Positions 60,341-64,000 of a stretch of 64,000 nt of DNA are shown in pieces (position 1 is the first letter of the stretch; the number at the start of each line of letters is the position of its first letter). Source of the stretch: Zeugodacus cucurbitae (lineage: Eukaryota; Arthropoda; Insecta; Diptera; Tephritidae); contig NC_071670.1 of NCBI RefSeq assembly GCF_028554725.1, positions 7,182,501-7,246,500 of the forward strand, given 5' to 3'. The notes below the pieces were generated by a model. That model was given only the letters and a program-made list of their open reading frames with translations, did not search any database and was not told where the DNA came from. The position numbers and the translations under genes were made by a program.

Positions 60341-62170
60341 AACGTTATCTATTAATTTATCTATATAATTTCCTGACCGTTTTTGTCAGTCTAACTGTCT
60401 TCATTTCGATCTAATCAGAGATAACTATTTATCTACTTATTTTATCTGATTTATCTATATTTAATCTTTATAAATTTATTTTTGTTTTTGTATATACTCT
60501 TCTATCTGTTCTATCCATACTTTTTAACTAACTTTATCTACGAATAAAGCCATTTCTTGCTATGTATTTATCTATATATAAATCTTTTTATCACTATATC
60601 CCTCTCTTGACTTTTTATCTAAGTAAAAGTAAGTTTTTATCTACAGGTATATTTTTATCTTTATCTATAAGCTACATCTATATTTATATCTCTTTATAAT
60701 GTCTACCTATTTAGCTTTGAAACTGTTTATATAATTATCTATAACTCTATCAATTTATCTAATAATAATTTTTTTTATATTATATATCGACTATCCACTA
60801 ATCTAAGATTTCTTTTTCTGATATTTTCGCATTAATTCTTCCATTCTTCGCTCGTTTTTTATTTATCCACTAACTATCACTTTTAGATCTAACTATCTAT
60901 CTACATTAACCTACACATCTATTAACCTTAACTGTCTATATTTATCTATCTGCCTATTTTTCCTTCTATCCACCCTCGATTTTATCTCACTACTATCCAT
61001 CGATTTTAAACGTTTTTATCTAGCTATTTTCTATCTCTTCTACTGATTGCTTTTATTTCTCTATCTAAATATTTATCTATAGATCGAACTATCTACCTAT
61101 ATATGCTTACATTCATTTATCTATCTATTTCTCATACCTTCTTCTATCTACCCCTCTGCTTTTAAATTAATCCACTACGTATTAATCTAAAATCTTCTAT
61201 CCAGCTATCCACGCAATCTATTAATTCTTATTTCCCTTACTCTTCCAATTATTTTGATTTATCTACCATATGCTATTTATCTACAGATACAACTCTGTAT
61301 CCACCCACCTATCTTTTCAGCTATTTAGCTTCAATTCATTCATCTTAAATCGACTATCCTACTACCTATTTTCTTATCTGTCGAGCAATAAAGGTCTAGG
61401 TATCTATTCATATTTAAATCCAAATCGAAAAATTTTCGGCGCAGTCAGAATTGGACCTAACGAATGGAGGATAAGATGGAATAGCGAACTTGACCAGCTA
61501 ATTCAAGGCGAACACGTGGTGCGATTTATCAAAACGCAACGAATAAGATGGCTAGGACATATTACAAGAACGGATGATTCAAGAGCCCAAAAGAAGGTAT
61601 TGAACGCGAAAGCATACATCGACAGAGCAAAGAGTAAGGCCAAGAACAAGATGGAAGGACGAATTAAACGAAGATCTGAAAAAGCTCCGATTGGAAAAGT
61701 GGAGAGAAACGGCAAAAATTAGCTTGGAGGCGAATTGTTCAGCAGGCCAAAGCTCACAGAGAGCTGTAGAGTCAAATGATGATGATGATATATTTTTAGG
61801 TTATTTAGACCCATAATTTTTATCTAGTTATTTATGTATATATTTTTATAAGTGTTCTAAACTATTTATCTAACATGACGCCCTCTACTTTATTTCGCTT
61901 TTTATACAGCAATTTATGTATACATTTATATAAAATACTTTCAAATATATAGAAAAGCGACTCTGCAACTTTTTATGTATTTATCTACACATTATAGATA
62001 CATAGATTATCTATCGATTTATCTTATTTGTTAATGAGTTTATTTTTCATATCATCACTCTGAATCTCCAGAGGTAATTAATCCGGCAAAATTAAAAAAT
62101 TCTAAACACTTTTTCGAATACCTTTCAATTTATATTATCTGCAATTTATCTACGTTTATCTATCGATAGT
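60340..62170 (+). repeat. Degenerate TATC/TCTA-rich tract, interrupted by a LINE end
   Basis: For about 1.1 kb (60340-61420) and again at about 61790-62170, tatcta, atctat and ttatct words recur every 10-20 bases on the plus strand, with only short perfect runs (for example near 60890-60902, 61115-61127). This is a long decayed GATA-type microsatellite. The two parts flank the LINE fragment 61425-61790 and have the same texture, so they were once continuous. Confidence 0.7.
61425..61790 (+). mobile_element. 3' end of a further LINE (family C) with (TGA)n tail
   Basis: The C-terminal part of a LINE reverse transcriptase is visible: IFGAVRIGPNEW (about 61430-61465), RWNSELDQLI, then RIRWLGHITR (about 61539-61568), the counterpart of RLRWLGHVVR in family A. 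A frameshift near 61630 moves the following RPRTRWKDEL block to the next frame, and another near 61715 precedes RRIVQQAKAH and a stop at about 61768. The tail gatgatgatgat (61776-61789) is a microsatellite, different from those of family A. The 150-codon frame 61270-61722 joins TATC-tract sequence to LINE sequence and is not a gene. Confidence 0.8.
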
Positions 62171-63045
62171 CTAAACTCATTCGAAGACGTGTATTTTTTC
62201 TAAAGCCCAACTGAGGCTTCTCTAAATGAGAATTCAATGATTCTCAGCGCTTTCCACACGCGCTTTACCACGTATTGTACTCGCTCCAAAGAAAATACAA
62301 AATTTGATATTCAATGAGACAAGTGATTGAAAGAATGATGGAAGAGATTTCGAGTGGGTGTTCAAGATGGTAATATATTTGGATAAAAAATGTTATACTT
62401 TCATATTATATATGTATGTAAATATAGTATCTATATACATACATACTCAATATAAGTGAAATGTAAAGCTTGAAGGTGGCGAAATCTAGAAAATTTCCTG
62501 GAAGTTATGTGAGTGAAAAGTTAAGTTGGAGATGAATGCATAAATGTTTATGATAGCTGTGCGTAGGAGGGTGAGTGAGATTATACTATGGATGAATTAC
62601 ATTGTGGTAGAGGGAGTGTACACGCAAATTGAAGGTGGAAAGTTAAAAGGTGGTTGCGGCTGGCAGTATGGAATCTCTGAAGGAAGACGAGAACGAAAAT
62701 TTATTGGAAATATTTTTAAATTAATTTTGTTTAATTCTTTTTTTAATTTTTGTCATCAATATTTTTTTTTTTAAATAATTTTTCTTTTATTTAAAATTTA
62801 TTGAAAATTTTTATGGATATTTTATTTTTTCATAAACATTTTTTTTTAATGAAATGTATGTATAGTCATTAAAAAATAATATTTGACTGAATTAAACAAA
62901 ATATTTACATAAAAAAAATATTTTTTTTATAAAAAGAAAAAAAAATTGAAAAAAAGACTGGTGAAAAACTATTATCCATAAATTAAAAAAAAAAATCTAT
63001 AATATTTTAACGAATATTTTTTTTAATTCTTTTTCAAGCCTATTT
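62170..63045. other. Non-coding DNA, A/T-rich from 62700
   Basis: 62170-62700 shows no gene; TATG words occur near 62407-62445. 62700-63045 is an A/T-rich tract. The 76-codon frame 62544-62774 (+) ends in a Phe run and is not supported. Confidence 0.35.
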
Positions 63046-63339
63046 GAAATGTTTGCAACAAAAACAATATCGTAATTGCTTAACTACTCTCAAACAGAAA
63101 AATTTTAAGTACAACAACAATAAAATAGAAAAATTATATTACAAAAGCAACAATTTATTATTAGAAAAAGGCAAAAATACAAGGAAATCACCCAAAACCT
63201 CACCAACTAAGAGTTGCCACCAATCATGTGGCATGAATGAAAATCAGAAGCAATATAGATCAATATGGCACTAAAAGTCTCTGCCGAACTTCAACTCATC
63301 ATTAAACTAGCAAAAAAAAAAAAAAAAATACAACAACAA

Positions 63340-63640
63340 AGCATGAGTCAGTCAGAACCGCTCAACGCTGAAGTGCTTCACTTGATGGCCGCCCGACTGA
63401 TGATTGGGGGGCATATCAATGTGCGTACGATAAGTGAAAAGCTATAAAGCTGTTATTATTATAACGCGGCAAATGCTAAAACACCCGCAATAAGTTAAGT
63501 ACAGTGGGGTTGAGGCAACAATAAGTCTGCTTATGCGCGGGGCGCAGCAGTATCGATAGTCGCCCAAGCTAGCACGCATAGGCGGAGCGGCGTTGAAATC
63601 ACGCACTCGTTTGAACAGCTAGCCTAAATAAAAGCAACAA
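63340..63640. promoter_or_regulatory. Moderate-GC segment with a DRE-type TATCGATA site
   Basis: An exact TATCGATA (63551-63558), the fly DRE/DREF core-promoter word, lies in CpG-containing, unique-looking DNA next to CAA-rich sequence. It could mark a promoter that fires out of the window or towards its end. The same octamer also occurs at 58577 and 62161 inside repeats, so the word alone is weak evidence. The 60-codon frame 63265-63447 (+) is unrecognised. Confidence 0.25.
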
Positions 63641-64000
63641 CACGATACTAGAACAACAACTACAACAGTAACAATAAAGATTACAACAACAAGAACACAA
63701 TGCTTGCGGAAAATAAATTGAAAGTGAAAATCATCTTTAAATGTTGCAAGAACTTGATATATAAAAACTACAACAACAACAACAATATTGTTAAGTGTAC
63801 CGTTATATATTAACGGCAAGCGCTGTTGACATCTTCATTTCGCAAATGAAATCAATTTCAACAAATGTCAATTGCCATGCTCTCCTTGTGCCCATTTCTT
63901 TTGTTGCACGCGCAAATCGCACATACACATACATATATACCGCTATTTTCGCCCGAACGCTTCATTGATTTGCCGCCGCTGTCTATCACAAACAACAATG
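63640..64000. other. CAA-rich DNA at the window end
   Basis: CAA tracts at about 63650-63690 and 63767-63786. The 66-codon Val-rich minus-strand frame 63619-63819 is a by-product. No gene is visible up to the window edge. Confidence 0.4.

Noticed and set aside
61270..61722. 150-codon plus-strand frame as one gene
   Set aside because: Its first half is TATC tract and its second half is a LINE C-terminus that goes out of frame.
1..64000. tRNA, 5S or snRNA genes
   Set aside because: I looked for B-box-like GGTTCGA words with a suitable A box, and for known snRNA text, and found no convincing case; a covariance-model scan would decide.

Overview
The window looks like AT-rich nuclear DNA of a higher fly, most likely a tephritid fruit fly. 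This rests on texture: dense CAA/CAG and TTG/TGT triplet tracts, TATG microsatellites, small 5'-truncated LINEs with microsatellite tails, and a dispersed non-coding repeat of a type I associate with higher flies. No alignment was possible, so genus and species are open. I find no intact protein-coding gene, tRNA, rRNA or CRISPR array. Nearly all open frames of 60-200 codons are by-products of triplet tracts, polypurine DNA or AT-rich DNA. The window is probably intergenic, or lies inside a large intron.

The recognisable coding matter is all transposon debris. Family A, a LINE (reverse transcriptase, no RNase H seen), has three copies: 7040-8246 (+), 44138-45396 (+, bounded by an 11-bp direct repeat) and an 88-bp scrap at 10523-10610 (-, bounded by a 6-bp direct repeat). 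A LINE with an RNase H domain (I/LOA-like) appears at about 13195-14340 (+) and 54230-55660 (-). The 3' end of another LINE lies at 61425-61790 (+), inside a TATC-rich tract. A 330-bp element with terminal inverted repeats and TA flanks (Tc1/mariner-type MITE) occupies 52111-52440. A roughly 0.9-kb non-coding dispersed repeat with an internal period of about 160 bp fills 14345-15285.

The rest is a mosaic of three textures. (1) Blocks rich in CAA/TTG triplets with moderate GC: about 1.5-3.0, 4.5-5.95, 8.4-9.8, 11.6-13.0, 28.7-30.6, 46.9-47.6, 48.3-48.8, 49.4-50.6, 56.1-57.3, 59.2-59.9 and 63.0-64.0 kb. These hold the only candidate promoters or 5' exons. (2) Blocks of balanced composition without triplet tracts, in which I repeatedly find old local direct duplications (3.4, 10.4, 11.1, 20.3, 26.8, 27.6, 31.6, 36.4, 39.3 and 45.4 kb). 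(3) Extremely A/T-rich blocks, several of which resolve into degenerate tandem arrays (about 130-bp period at 22.1-23.0 kb, about 152-bp period at 53.0-53.5 kb).

The most distinctive structure is at 57350-59030. At least eleven, probably twelve, copies of an 18-nt core (TAGYCTANNNNYAGGCGC) are spaced by values that fall in classes: about 51-63, 114-133 and 173 bp, including three consecutive 133-bp steps. The core is well conserved while the DNA between is diverged. I cannot assign it to a known element. Other arrays are a 44-bp x 6 minisatellite (27629-27892), a 154-bp x 3 array (47577-48045) and a TATACCAGTT repeat family spread in both orientations over 44-48 kb.
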